Source: Chitinophaga flava (GTDB lineage: Bacteria; Bacteroidota; Bacteroidia; Chitinophagales; Chitinophagaceae). Taken from it: a stretch of 64,000 nucleotides of DNA. The stretch's first letter is position 1. Each line of letters begins with the position of its first letter. Under the pieces are notes generated by a model. That model saw only the letters and a list, made by a program, of their open reading frames with translations, ran no database searches and was not told the DNA's origin. Location: assembly GCF_003308995.1 (NCBI RefSeq), contig NZ_QFFJ01000001.1, positions 2,728,001-2,792,000 on the forward strand, written 5' to 3'. Made by a program: the position numbers and the translations under genes. This document shows positions 1-8,632 of this stretch, one piece after another.

Positions 1-2
1 TG

Positions 3-1505
3 CGCAACATCAATTATTTTCTGGAGAACTACAACAAAGCCCAGGCTACCCAGGATGTAAAAGACCATTATGCAGGCATGGCCAGATATTACCGCGCACT
101 CTTTTATTTCGGTAAAATAAAACGTTATTCAGATGTGCCCTGGTATGGTCAGACAATGAACCCCAATGATACCGCACAACTGTATAAACCCTGTTCCCCG
201 CGGGCGCTCGTAGTAGACAGTATGATGGCAGACCTTAGTTTTGCCGTCGCCCATATACGCAGCAACGTACCTTCCGGTACTCCCAACGTATGGGCCGCCA
301 AAGCACTGTTTGCACGCATTGCACTATACGAAGGCACCTTCCGTAAATACCACCCGGAACTGAATCTGCAGGCCACTGCCGGACGTTTTCTGGATACCGC
401 CATCAATGTAACACAGGATATTATTAAAAACGGCGGTTTCACCATCTATAACACCGGCAATCCTACTCAGGATTATGCCACGCTCTTTAGCAGTCAGGAC
501 CTGCTCCAGAACAAGGAGGTGATACTGGCCTATCCTTATGATGCCAGCAAATCCGCCAGCAGCGGCGGTACCGGCACTGTCTTCGGAGACTACGAACAGT
601 CACCTGCCCGCGACCTCGTACAGACTTACCTCATGAAAGATGGTACCCGCTACACCGATCAACCCGGATACGATCAAATGCAGTTTGTACAGGAGTTCCA
701 GGACCGCGATCCCAGATTGAAGCAAACACTGGCCTGGCCCGGTTTTGTAAAAGCTGGTGATAACAAACCATATATCCAGCGTCTGAATAAAAACTTCTCC
801 GGTTACCACCAGATAAAAGGTTTTACCAATACTACCGACAATATTATAGCAGGTAGTGTAGATGTACCAATGTACCGTTATGCTGAAACATTGCTGACTT
901 ATGCAGAAGCAAAAGCCGAACAGGGAAGCCTTACACAAGCTGATCTTGACCAATCCATTAACCTGCTGCGGGCCCGCGTGCAAATGCCACCTGTCAGCCT
1001 GGCCATGGCCGGTGCAGACCCCGATATGATACTCGCAGCCAGGTATCCTGATGTAAGCGGCCCGATGAAAGGTGTCATCCTTGAAATACGCCGGGAAAGA
1101 AGGGTAGAACTGGCGATGGAAGGCTACCGTTTCGATGACCTGATGAGATGGCATGCCGGCAAGCTGCTCACCAAACAGCCCGAAGGCCTGTACTTCCCCG
1201 GACTCGGCAAATTTGACCTGACCGGAGATGGTGTTCCGGATATCATCCTGATAGATAAAAGTGCAGATATTCCAACAGATGATAAGAAGGAAAAAAATTC
1301 ACTGGGCGTAAACCTCATCTACTACAAAGCCGGTGCCTTCGGTGATAACGTGACCGTATATATGAAAAACGGTACCGCCGGCGGTGCACTGGTTACAGAG
1401 ATCACACCCAGAACATTCCTGGAACCTCAATACTACTACCGTCCGATTCCCTATACCCAAATGGTATTAAATCCTAATCTCAAACAAATTTTTGACTGGC
1501 AATAA
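3..1505 (+). CDS. SusD/RagB-family outer-membrane nutrient-binding lipoprotein, 5' truncated by window edge
   Basis: The reading frame is open from base 3, so the N-terminus and its lipoprotein signal lie upstream of the window. SusD proteins sit on the cell surface over a SusC TonB-dependent channel and capture glycans or other oligomers. Visible family hallmarks are the motif YRYAETLLTYAEAKAEQG, the RRERRVELAMEGYRFDDL segment, and the C-terminal PIPYTQMVLNPNLKQ motif that typically ends these proteins. The matching susC should lie just upstream, outside the window. The metallophosphoesterase gene begins one base after the stop, so the two are probably co-transcribed. Substrate cannot be read from the sequence. 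Confidence 0.93.
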   Translation, partial: RNINYFLENYNKAQATQDVKDHYAGMARYYRALFYFGKIKRYSDVPWYGQTMNPNDTAQLYKPCSPRALVVDSMMADLSFAVAHIRSNVPSGTPNVWAAKALFARIALYEGTFRKYHPELNLQATAGRFLDTAINVTQDIIKNGGFTIYNTGNPTQDYATLFSSQDLLQNKEVILAYPYDASKSASSGGTGTVFGDYEQSPARDLVQTYLMKDGTRYTDQPGYDQMQFVQEFQDRDPRLKQTLAWPGFVKAGDNKPYIQRLNKNFSGYHQIKGFTNTTDNIIAGSVDVPMYRYAETLLTYAEAKAEQGSLTQADLDQSINLLRARVQMPPVSLAMAGADPDMILAARYPDVSGPMKGVILEIRRERRVELAMEGYRFDDLMRWHAGKLLTKQPEGLYFPGLGKFDLTGDGVPDIILIDKSADIPTDDKKEKNSLGVNLIYYKAGAFGDNVTVYMKNGTAGGALVTEITPRTFLEPQYYYRPIPYTQMVLNPNLKQIFDWQ

Positions 1506-1506
1506 T

Positions 1507-2406
1507 ATGAACAGAAGAGATATCATCAAGGGTAGTGGCCTGCTCGCAGCAGCCTCCTTACTATCACCGGCCATAAAGGCCGCAACAACCTCCGGCTCTA
1601 AACGCAAGCCGGCACTGACAATTGCCCATATTACGGATGTACACATAGCCGCAGGAGATAATGCCCCCGAACGTTTTATCCAATGCCTTGCAGCCGTAAA
1701 AAAACAGGGCGTTGACTTTATCCTCAATGGTGGCGACTCCATCATGGATGCCTCTTATGATAACGTTAAACGGGAGCAGGTAACTGAATTATGGAGCATA
1801 TGGGACCGATGCATAGAAACCGTAAAACCTTATGCGGTATATAGCTGTCTTGGTAATCATGACATGTGGTGGAAAGCACCGTCAGAACAAGATGAGATGT
1901 ACGGCAAACCTTATGTAGTTAAACGGCTCAAAATCCCAGCACGTTATTACAGCTTCACTAAAAAAGGCTGGCATTTTGTAATCCTCGATGGCAACAATGA
2001 TAAAATATCGCTGGATGAGGAGCAGTTCAAATGGCTGGAAAACGATCTGCAGCAACTGGCTCCCGGTACACCTACATTAGTGATGTCGCATTATCCCATC
2101 CTGGGTGTAACACCCACACTGGTAGGTGGTGGTCATAGCGACCATGTAAAACTGAAGAACCTCTTCTACAAACACAAGGATAAAGTGAAGATATGTCTCA
2201 GTGGTCACAACCACCTTGCCGACAATGCCCTATACAATGGTATTCATTATTGCTGCAATGGTTCCATGTCTGGCTTCTGGTGGGGAGCCGGTGATAAGGA
2301 TTCTGCCGGCAAAGGATACTACTTCGAGACACCGCCGGGATATGCTATCCTGCGGTTATACGAAGATGGACAAGTGGAGAATGAATATATCGCACATGGA
2401 TATTGA
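1507..2406 (+). CDS. Tat-exported calcineurin-like metallophosphoesterase
   Basis: About 299 residues. The N-terminus MNRRDIIKGSGLLAAASLLS is a twin-arginine signal, so the protein is predicted to be exported folded, with its metals, to the periplasm or surface. The dimetal phosphoesterase motifs are in order: ITDVH (D44, H46), GGD near 75-77, GNHD at 116-119, SHYP near 195 and SGHNH near 233. The family hydrolyses phosphomono- or diesters. A TTG at 1492 would extend the frame into the preceding susD gene; the ATG at 1507 is preferred because it starts exactly at the Tat signal. Linkage to susD suggests it dephosphorylates the imported substrate or a related nutrient. Confidence 0.9.
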   Translation: MNRRDIIKGSGLLAAASLLSPAIKAATTSGSKRKPALTIAHITDVHIAAGDNAPERFIQCLAAVKKQGVDFILNGGDSIMDASYDNVKREQVTELWSIWDRCIETVKPYAVYSCLGNHDMWWKAPSEQDEMYGKPYVVKRLKIPARYYSFTKKGWHFVILDGNNDKISLDEEQFKWLENDLQQLAPGTPTLVMSHYPILGVTPTLVGGGHSDHVKLKNLFYKHKDKVKICLSGHNHLADNALYNGIHYCCNGSMSGFWWGAGDKDSAGKGYYFETPPGYAILRLYEDGQVENEYIAHGY

Positions 2407-2426
2407 TAGGAAAAAAATTATCACAA

Positions 2427-2467
2427 TGAAGTACCTCAAAAAGTCAAACACTTTTTGGGGTACTTCA
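2427..2467 (+). terminator. Hairpin terminator after the SusD/phosphoesterase genes
   Basis: A 17-bp stem (2427-2443 with 2451-2467, a single G-U pair) encloses a 7-base loop, 21 bases after the phosphoesterase stop. The downstream sequence is A/T-rich but lacks a clean U-run, so termination strength is uncertain. Confidence 0.6.
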
Positions 2468-2627
2468 TATAAGTATAAAAAGTTCCGTACTGAAGCTATT
2501 GTTTTCAAGCAAAAAATCAATCGAAGCAGTTTTGTTTTTTTAAATATATTTGATCTGTGAAAGCAAAATATTCTGTATTATCATGTAACCCGTATTAGCC
2601 TTTTTATTTTCTCAAATTTTCTTCCCT

Positions 2628-3635
2628 ATGAACCTTAAAAATAGCTTGATAGCTATCGCCCTGCTGTGCTCATTTGTAGCCTGTAAGAAAGACGCCCAGG
2701 AATCAACGGATACTGTAGCTATAGATGTAGCCATAAAATCTGCCATTGCTCCAAAGGAAATTACTGCTGGTAAAAATATATTTTTACCAATTGACAATCC
2801 GACTCTTATTATTAAAGACTCTGCAAGAATTAAAGCTGCTGTCGCATCAAATAACAAGAACAGCCAGCTTACTGCAAAAGCCAGTTGTAATACCAATCTT
2901 GAGTTTGGTAATTTCAATTGTTCCAACAATACCATCGATATAAAAATGACTAACTGCTGGGGACTTGGAGGACAGTATGACTGGTACCTTTATCAGCAAG
3001 CTACCAATAGTTATATTTATATTGGAACGAACTATGACGACGATCATAGTGTAACGATATCAAATTTCAATTTCTCAAATCTGAATGGTCAAATCAGACT
3101 TGAATGCCACATTACTTTCTATGATCCTACTTTAGGAGTATATCAACTGGTGAAACAGTTTTCCAATTATGTCAACAAAAGTGTTTTTACAGCAAAGCCA
3201 ATTATATATACAGGCGCTAAACCATTCATGCAATATTGGGATGGAAACAGACAGGATCACCTTTATACCGCAGACTGGTGCGAAATAGGCGTGCAGGATA
3301 AAGGCTATATCTATGAAAGGATTATTGGTCATATCTATACTACACAGGTAGCCGGATCAGTTCCCTTACACCGATATTTTAACGCCAGGACCGAAGATCA
3401 CTTTTATACCACGAATTATAATGAATTAGGTGGTGGCGGTGCAGGGTATGCTTACGAAGCCATTGCTGGTTATGTGTTTAAGTCTCAGGGGAGTGATCCG
3501 AATTTAATCCCTGTATACCGTTATAACCATGCGGGGAAAGGTGACCATTTCTATACTTCCGATTTTACTGAACTCGGAAACGGCAAGGATGGTTATGCTA
3601 TTGAAAATGAGATTTTCTATATGTTGAAAAACTAA
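2628..3635 (+). CDS. Lipoprotein with C-terminal DUF5648-like repeats
   Basis: 335 residues. The start MNLKNSLIAIALLC followed by SFVACKK is a lipoprotein signal with the lipid-bearing Cys at position 19. Residues about 25-190 are not recognised. The C-terminal 145 residues hold three repeats, each with a core D-H-(L/F)-Y-T and a following E-(I/L)-G, spaced about 45-50 residues: QDHLYTADWCEIG, EDHFYTTNYNELG and GDHFYTSDFTELG. This pattern fits the DUF5648 beta-propeller-like repeat found in secreted bacterial proteins. The gene is monocistronic, more A/T-rich than its neighbours, and ends in its own terminator. No enzyme motif is visible; surface binding is only a guess. A -7-like TATATTTG lies at 2545-2552. 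Confidence 0.8.
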   Translation: MNLKNSLIAIALLCSFVACKKDAQESTDTVAIDVAIKSAIAPKEITAGKNIFLPIDNPTLIIKDSARIKAAVASNNKNSQLTAKASCNTNLEFGNFNCSNNTIDIKMTNCWGLGGQYDWYLYQQATNSYIYIGTNYDDDHSVTISNFNFSNLNGQIRLECHITFYDPTLGVYQLVKQFSNYVNKSVFTAKPIIYTGAKPFMQYWDGNRQDHLYTADWCEIGVQDKGYIYERIIGHIYTTQVAGSVPLHRYFNARTEDHFYTTNYNELGGGGAGYAYEAIAGYVFKSQGSDPNLIPVYRYNHAGKGDHFYTSDFTELGNGKDGYAIENEIFYMLKN

Positions 3636-3668
3636 TTTTAAATACTGCAATATTGCTTTCGCAAAATG

Positions 3669-3700
3669 AACCTGGATCAATATCAGAATTGGTCCAGGTT
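3669..3700 (+). terminator. Rho-independent terminator of the DUF5648-like lipoprotein gene
   Basis: AACCTGGATCAA (3669-3680) pairs with TTGGTCCAGGTT (3689-3700) with one wobble pair across an 8-base loop, followed directly by TTTAATTT. Confidence 0.75.
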
Positions 3701-3816
3701 TTTAATTTGAAAAAAATTAGTTATTTACCCTCTTTGTTATCTTGACCCGCTTTTATAATTAATCACCAAAAAACCTTATACTTGTCTACATCACCAAATC
3801 CTTGAATGTAACACCC

Positions 3817-4920
3817 ATGGCCTATTATATCAATCTTTTCTCTCCAGCCACCTACGAAGCCTTCTCCAACTCAGACAAAAGCCTTTCCGGTTTTATGGAG
3901 AACAAGCGTTCTATCGCTAAAAACCTTGGCCCTGGTGATAAGCTTATTTGTTATGTAACCAAACTATCGAGATGGATAGGCGTCATGGAAATTAACAGTC
4001 TCCTGTTTGAAAACGATAAACCTATATACTTGCCGGTTAATGATCCATATACGTTACGTTTTAAAATCAATCCCGCTGTCTGGCTGCCTTTTGAACAAGG
4101 TATCCCGATTACGGACGACAGAAGCTTTAATCATTTGTCTTTTACCAGCACGCTGCCGGCCGGCAGTAATACCTGGACTGTACACTTAAGAAGCAATCTG
4201 CGCAGACTGAAGGATGAAGATGGTGCCTATCTGGAGAAAATACTGCTGCAACAGCAGTCTGCTCCTGTTACCTATACACTCACTGATGCTGATCAGAAAA
4301 AGATCGACACTTCCGTCACAGCATTACAAACAACAGGTGCTATTGAGCTCACCATTCCGGAGCGCGAAGACCCCGTTATCCTGTCCAATCAGCCCATTCC
4401 AAAGGAGAGCATCAGGATACAGGCCAAACTGGCTGAAATAGGGGAGAAAATGGGTTTCAGCATATGGTTGCCAAAGGCTGACAGACAAAGAGTACTGGAG
4501 CACTGGCATACAGCAGATAACAGCCTGCTGGAGACACTACCATTAAATTATGTAAACGCTGTACTGAAAACCATCGAAAACATTGATGTGCTGTGGATCA
4601 GCCGCAACATGATCGTCAGAGCCTTTGAAGTAGAACATACCACTTCTGTTTACTCCGGTATTCTCCGCATGGCCGACCTTATGGCACTACAACCCAACAT
4701 GAATGTGAAACTACATATCGTAGCTCCGCAGGAAAGACGGGATAAAGTTTTCCAGGAAATAACAAGACCCGTATTTTCATTCATGGAACATGGCCCTATG
4801 AAAAATACGTGTACCTATCTGAGTTATGAGAGTGTATTACTCATCGCGGAAGATAAACACCTCGCCAGTCTCAAACCTACTGTCCTGGATGAATATGATG
4901 AATCAGCCCCGGAATCCTGA
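3817..4920 (+). CDS. EVE-domain protein with a predicted C-terminal nuclease-like module
   Basis: 367 residues from ATG 3817; a TTG at 3802 in frame would add only five residues. Residues 1 to about 130 (MAYYINLFSPATYEAF, then GDKLICYVTKLSRWIGVMEI) look like an EVE/PUA-like fold, a family that reads modified bases and is often fused to restriction-type effectors. A variable linker follows. Residues about 205-345 form a second module with IDVLWIS, then AFEVEHTTSVYSGILRMADL, then LHIVAP. The acidic pair followed by E-V-E-H resembles the PD-(D/E)XK nuclease arrangement, but no exact match to a proven nuclease could be made by eye. The gene is isolated from other defence genes. A stand-alone modification-dependent restriction enzyme is an inference. 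Confidence 0.65.
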   Translation: MAYYINLFSPATYEAFSNSDKSLSGFMENKRSIAKNLGPGDKLICYVTKLSRWIGVMEINSLLFENDKPIYLPVNDPYTLRFKINPAVWLPFEQGIPITDDRSFNHLSFTSTLPAGSNTWTVHLRSNLRRLKDEDGAYLEKILLQQQSAPVTYTLTDADQKKIDTSVTALQTTGAIELTIPEREDPVILSNQPIPKESIRIQAKLAEIGEKMGFSIWLPKADRQRVLEHWHTADNSLLETLPLNYVNAVLKTIENIDVLWISRNMIVRAFEVEHTTSVYSGILRMADLMALQPNMNVKLHIVAPQERRDKVFQEITRPVFSFMEHGPMKNTCTYLSYESVLLIAEDKHLASLKPTVLDEYDESAPES

Positions 4921-4926
4921 TTTTAT

Positions 4927-4934
4927 TATCTTTG
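4927..4934 (+). promoter_or_regulatory. Bacteroidetes -7 box (TATCTTTG) upstream of the AraC gene
   Basis: TATCTTTG matches TAnnTTTG exactly. It sits so close to the coding region that the transcript would start about at the ATG of 4941, favouring the ATG at 4947 or a near-leaderless message. No good -33 box is visible, so this is tentative. Confidence 0.35.
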
Positions 4935-4940
4935 AGTAAG

Positions 4941-5714
4941 ATGCTCATGCAGCCTTACATACCCTCCGCACCACTGCAACCTTTCATTCAGGCTTACAAA
5001 ATCATTGAAAGCCAGGATGAACGGGTTAACCGGGTATTGCCTGAAACTACGCCGGCTATCGCCTTCCGTTATAAAGGCCAGATCAATTACCTCAGCGATC
5101 AGCAGGCCAGTCCAGTGCCGGCAGCCGTCATCTCAGGATTGAGGTCTTCTGTGCGGCTGATCAACTACCAGGAAAATACCGCAGCTATTATTGTGCAGTT
5201 TAAGCCTGCCGGTGCAGCTGCTTTCTTTAAAACACCACTACATGAACTGTTTGAACACAGCATTTCATTGGATAATTTCATCAGCCGCCAGCAGACAGCT
5301 ATCATAGAAGAACAGCTGGCCGAAGCCAAAACTACCCACGAGAAAATAACGATTATTGAAACACTGTTACTTTCTTTACTGCAAGGCTACAAACAGGACA
5401 ATCTGATATTAAACGTCCTTCAGCAAATACAAACAACACAGGGAGATCTCCCTATAAAAACCCTGGCTGCATCCAACTACCTAAGCCAGGACGCTTTCGA
5501 AAAACGTTTCAGAAAAACCATCGGCACTTCGCCCAAACAATACGCCTCCATCATCCGGTTAAAATCTCTCATCACCCGCAAACAACCCTCTCAAAGCCTT
5601 ACTGATCTGGCCCTGGATGCCGGTTATTTCGATCAGGCCCATTTCAACAAAAGCTTCAAACGTTTCACCGGCCTCACACCCTCTCATTTCTTCCAGTCAC
5701 CGCTGTTCTGGTAA
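4941..5714 (+). CDS. AraC-family transcriptional regulator
   Basis: About 257 residues. The N-terminal half (PYIPSAPLQPFIQAYKIIES, then RVLPETTPAIAFRYKGQI) is the DUF6597-like sensor found in Bacteroidetes AraC proteins. The C-terminal half is a double helix-turn-helix: ASNYLSQDAFEKRFRKTIGT, then LTDLALDAGYFDQAHFNKSF and FKRFTGLTPSHF. The in-frame TTG at 4932 is rejected because it overlaps the predicted -7 box. It starts only 20 bases after the EVE gene but its partner is more likely the NTF2-ABM gene 65 bases downstream in the same direction. Ligand unknown. Confidence 0.88.
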   Translation: MLMQPYIPSAPLQPFIQAYKIIESQDERVNRVLPETTPAIAFRYKGQINYLSDQQASPVPAAVISGLRSSVRLINYQENTAAIIVQFKPAGAAAFFKTPLHELFEHSISLDNFISRQQTAIIEEQLAEAKTTHEKITIIETLLLSLLQGYKQDNLILNVLQQIQTTQGDLPIKTLAASNYLSQDAFEKRFRKTIGTSPKQYASIIRLKSLITRKQPSQSLTDLALDAGYFDQAHFNKSFKRFTGLTPSHFFQSPLFW

Positions 5715-5779
5715 AATCAATGATTTTTTACAATGATAAGGCTGTCCTAAAACTGAATTTTGCTGTATAAAAACAAACA

Positions 5780-6595
5780 ATGATCAAACAATTACTGGGT
5801 GGTCTGTTGCTTATAGCAACTACTGCCTTCTCACAGCAAAAAGTATCAGATATGGAAACAATACAGCAACAAAACAAAGCCGCCATCATCCACTTTTATG
5901 AAGATATCCTCAACCAGCGAAAATTCGCCCAGCTGGATGGCCTCATCTCCCTGGAGTATGCCAATAGCCAGGGAGGAAGCGGTATACAGGGATTTATACA
6001 GTCGGCACAAACAGTCCTTCAGTCATTTCCCGATGCCCAATGGAGCTTGTCATTGGTAATGGCAGAAGGTGATAAAGTCTTCGTAAAACAAACCATGCAA
6101 GGCACTCATCAAAACACTTTTCAGCACATCGCACCTACACACAAAGCCGTTACCAGCGAAGGAACCGCCATCTATACTTTCAAAAACGGAAAAATTATAA
6201 GTCACGAAGTTCAGACAGACCGGCTGGGCTTTCTACAACAATTAGGCGCCATCCCCGCAGATATTACGTCAACGAATAAACGTAATCAGGTGTACTTCAT
6301 CGATAAATTCATTGTACCGTCAGCGGCTATCAGTGAATTCACTCAAAAAATGAACTACAACAGAACCTTTATTCAAAAACTGGAAGGTTTTATGGGAGAT
6401 AAGGTATTTCAGCACCAGGAACCAAACGGACAGTACTCCGTTATTACCGTTGCCACCTGGAAAAATCAGGAATGTCTGGACAATGCCAAAACACAGGTGC
6501 AGGCTGAATACAAGCGGATTGGTTTTAATCCTGCCGGATTTTACCAGCAGTTGCATATTCAGATGGAAAGAGGTATTTATCAGGGAAACGATTAA
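5780..6595 (+). CDS. Secreted two-domain protein: SnoaL/NTF2-like plus antibiotic-biosynthesis-monooxygenase (ABM) domain
   Basis: 271 residues. MIKQLLGGLLLIATTAFSQQ is a signal peptide ending at S-Q, so the protein is predicted to be periplasmic. Residues about 30-155 are an NTF2/SnoaL fold of the ester-cyclase type (NKAAIIHFYEDILNQRKF, GIQGFIQSAQTVLQSFPDAQ, GEGTAIYTFKNGKI-like core). Residues about 175-265 (YFIDKFIVPSAAISEFTQKM, then GFMGDKVF and VITVATWKNQECLDNAKTQV) match the dimeric ABM ferredoxin-like fold. The fusion is unusual. It overlaps the convergent sigma gene by four bases at its stop. It follows an AraC gene that may control it. Substrate unknown. Confidence 0.75.
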   Translation: MIKQLLGGLLLIATTAFSQQKVSDMETIQQQNKAAIIHFYEDILNQRKFAQLDGLISLEYANSQGGSGIQGFIQSAQTVLQSFPDAQWSLSLVMAEGDKVFVKQTMQGTHQNTFQHIAPTHKAVTSEGTAIYTFKNGKIISHEVQTDRLGFLQQLGAIPADITSTNKRNQVYFIDKFIVPSAAISEFTQKMNYNRTFIQKLEGFMGDKVFQHQEPNGQYSVITVATWKNQECLDNAKTQVQAEYKRIGFNPAGFYQQLHIQMERGIYQGND

Positions 6596-7182
6596 TTCTG
6601 GCTATTCTCCAATAATGCCATCATACTCAATACCAGTGGGAAAGCGCTGTCCATACCTTTGCGGAGGGCCCGCAATGCCTGCGACATCTTCTTTTCCACT
6701 GTTTTCACAGAGATCTCCATTTTACCGGCTATCTCACGGTAGGTAAGTCCTTCCTCACGGCTCATGCCAAAGATCATCCGCTGATCTTCCGGGAAGGAGG
6801 CCAGCACCCGCTGCAATACGGTATCCAGCTCTTTAAATGCCAGCGGTTCATGAATGAGCAGGTCTTTGGAAATAAGAGCCAGCCGCTCGTAGAAGTTAAT
6901 GTCTGACTTGAGATTACGCAGGGCTTTCAGTTCCTGGAAGCGCACCGCCTGAAAAAGGTAAGCCTTCAGATGCAATACCTCCACTTCCTTACGGCGATGC
7001 CAGAGAGAGATGAACACCTCCTGTACAATGTCCTGTGCGAGGTCGCTGTCAGTCAGCATATGCTGAGCACGCAGGTACAGCACTTTCCAGTAACGGTTAT
7101 ACACCGCCGTGAAGGCTTCCTGATCATCCTGTGTGATCTGTTGCCAGAGCTGATCATCCGTGTATGTACTGCAGTTTGACAT
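6592..7182 (-). CDS. ECF RNA polymerase sigma factor (Bacteroidetes FecI-like)
   Basis: 196 residues. Sigma region 2 includes LAQDIVQEVFISLWHRR; region 4 includes FPEDQRMIFGMSREEGLTYR and EIAGKMEISVKTVEKKMSQA, the usual -35-binding helix-turn-helix. Length fits the family. Such sigma factors normally sit directly before FecR and SusC, but here the gene is at the distal end of a FecR-SusC-SusD-thioredoxin series, behind a terminator at 7336-7362, so it probably has its own promoter. Its cognate anti-sigma is presumably the FecR at 13831-14955, an inference from proximity. The last 20 residues (FPLVLSMMALLENSQN) are more hydrophobic than usual. Confidence 0.93.
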   Translation of the reverse strand: MSNCSTYTDDQLWQQITQDDQEAFTAVYNRYWKVLYLRAQHMLTDSDLAQDIVQEVFISLWHRRKEVEVLHLKAYLFQAVRFQELKALRNLKSDINFYERLALISKDLLIHEPLAFKELDTVLQRVLASFPEDQRMIFGMSREEGLTYREIAGKMEISVKTVEKKMSQALRALRKGMDSAFPLVLSMMALLENSQN

Positions 7183-7335
7183 TCAGGTGTTTATTCGGTT
7201 AGTTGCGGGTATACAGACAGGAAGTAACAGAGATCTCTGCTTCAAAACACATTCAAAAAATAATATATGAAGCAGGTTGGTTTAGGGCGAAGATAATTTC
7301 AGAAGGGAAATAATGCAAATCCTTTTTCAAAACAA

Positions 7336-7362
7336 AAGGTGTAGCGATCATCGCTACACCTT
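7336..7362 (-). terminator. Rho-independent terminator for the minus-strand SusC-SusD-thioredoxin operon
   Basis: AAGGTGTAGCGA (7336-7347) pairs perfectly with TCGCTACACCTT (7351-7362) around a 3-base loop. On the minus strand it is followed by a T-rich run (TTTGTTTTG), 26 bases after the thioredoxin stop. It separates the sigma gene from the operon. Confidence 0.8.
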
Positions 7363-7387
7363 GTCTACATAGGATATGGTGGTACTA

Positions 7388-8578
7388 TTACAATTTTTCC
7401 AGGTCATCAACCAGCGCCTGCGCCAGTTTCTGTATTTTGGAGGTCTCTGCATCTGCCAGTGCTCTGGCCTTGCGGGCTGCTACCAGACCTTCTTCTTTTT
7501 TCTTCATAGAAAGGCATACCCATCCAAAAGTGCTTTGAATGCTGTATTCTTCAGGATTTACTTCCACAGCGCGTTTAGCCAGTTTATAAGCCTGTGGCAG
7601 GAAAGCGGATGTTTTAGCATCAGCATCCCGTTTGCCATTCAGGCGACGGGCCAGAAAACTCAGTTTTTCACCATCATTCTTTAAAACACCTTTCATCGCC
7701 TTGTCGGTGAGTTTTATATATTCATTGAGTTTGTTTTCCTGGAAAAAGAATTCTGCTTCCAGCATCACGGCCTGGCGCTGCCTTTCAGGCTGCGGGGATT
7801 TTTTGAAGTGGTCCAGACCGGCGTAGAAACCTTTTGCATCTCCGGCATAGATCATCGGATACAGCATACTGGAGATAAGACGGTCAGCAAGAGCATCCCT
7901 TTCCGCCTGATTGGCGTAAGAAGCAAACTGGGCCTGGTTGGCCAGATAGTATTTGCCTAATCTGTCTTTACCGGATTCGGCGATGTTTTTGATGGCCTTC
8001 CAACCCAGTGAAGAATTCAGCTCATTCTCCGGGAATTTCTCACTGATTTCTTCACCGATCTTGCTTGCAGCACGACGGTCCGATTTATGCACCGCCAGGT
8101 AATAATTAATCAGGAAGGGAATGCCTCTTTCTCCGGCATTATAGCGGGCAGACAAAGATGACATATTACGCTCCGGATCACCCGCCATACGGGCTTCTTC
8201 CAGGAACTCCTCTACAGACATGCGGGAACCGGTACGATGTACTACTTCACCTTTACCATTGATAAAAAGATAGGTAGGAAAAGACTGAACATTATACTGT
8301 TTTCTTAAATCAACACCTTCTCCCTTTTCCATATCCTGCTTGGTGTTGATGAAATGCTGGTTGTAATACTGATATACTTCCGGCACGTTGAACACATTTT
8401 TCTCCATCCATTTGCAGGGGCCGCACCAGGAGGTGTAACAGTCGAGGAATACCAGTTTATTTTCTTTGGTGGCCTGGTCCAGCGTAGCCTGCCAGGAAGC
8501 GTTGTTAAACGCTATCTCTTCCTGGGCATTGCTTTGGAGTGCTGCCAGCATCAGGAAAGCGTAAAGAATTCTCTTCAT
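7388..8578 (-). CDS. Secreted thioredoxin-fold protein with helical C-terminal repeats
   Basis: 396 residues. MKRILYAFLMLAALQSNAQ is a signal peptide. Residues about 25-140 are a thioredoxin domain with the redox motif WCGPCK, a KQYNVQSFPTYLFINGKGEV segment and the cis-Pro. The remaining 250 residues are helical with TPR-like character (LAKRAVEVNPEEYSIQSTFG near the end). It is the last gene of the minus-strand SusCD series, 54 bases after susD, and may keep thiols of the imported or processed ligand, or of the outer-membrane complex, in the right state. Function in uptake is inferred only from position. Confidence 0.88.
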   Translation of the reverse strand: MKRILYAFLMLAALQSNAQEEIAFNNASWQATLDQATKENKLVFLDCYTSWCGPCKWMEKNVFNVPEVYQYYNQHFINTKQDMEKGEGVDLRKQYNVQSFPTYLFINGKGEVVHRTGSRMSVEEFLEEARMAGDPERNMSSLSARYNAGERGIPFLINYYLAVHKSDRRAASKIGEEISEKFPENELNSSLGWKAIKNIAESGKDRLGKYYLANQAQFASYANQAERDALADRLISSMLYPMIYAGDAKGFYAGLDHFKKSPQPERQRQAVMLEAEFFFQENKLNEYIKLTDKAMKGVLKNDGEKLSFLARRLNGKRDADAKTSAFLPQAYKLAKRAVEVNPEEYSIQSTFGWVCLSMKKKEEGLVAARKARALADAETSKIQKLAQALVDDLEKL

Positions 8579-8591
8579 AAAATATTATAAA

Positions 8592-8618
8592 TGCCCGGAG
8601 AAAAGTTTTCTCCGGGCA
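8592..8618 (-). terminator. Intercistronic hairpin between susD and the thioredoxin gene
   Basis: A perfect 13-bp inverted repeat (8592-8604 and 8606-8618). On the minus strand it is followed by TTTATAATATTTT. It probably acts as a partial terminator or RNA-stabilising element that lowers thioredoxin relative to SusCD. Confidence 0.6.
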
Positions 8619-8632
8619 GTGATCAAAATTAT

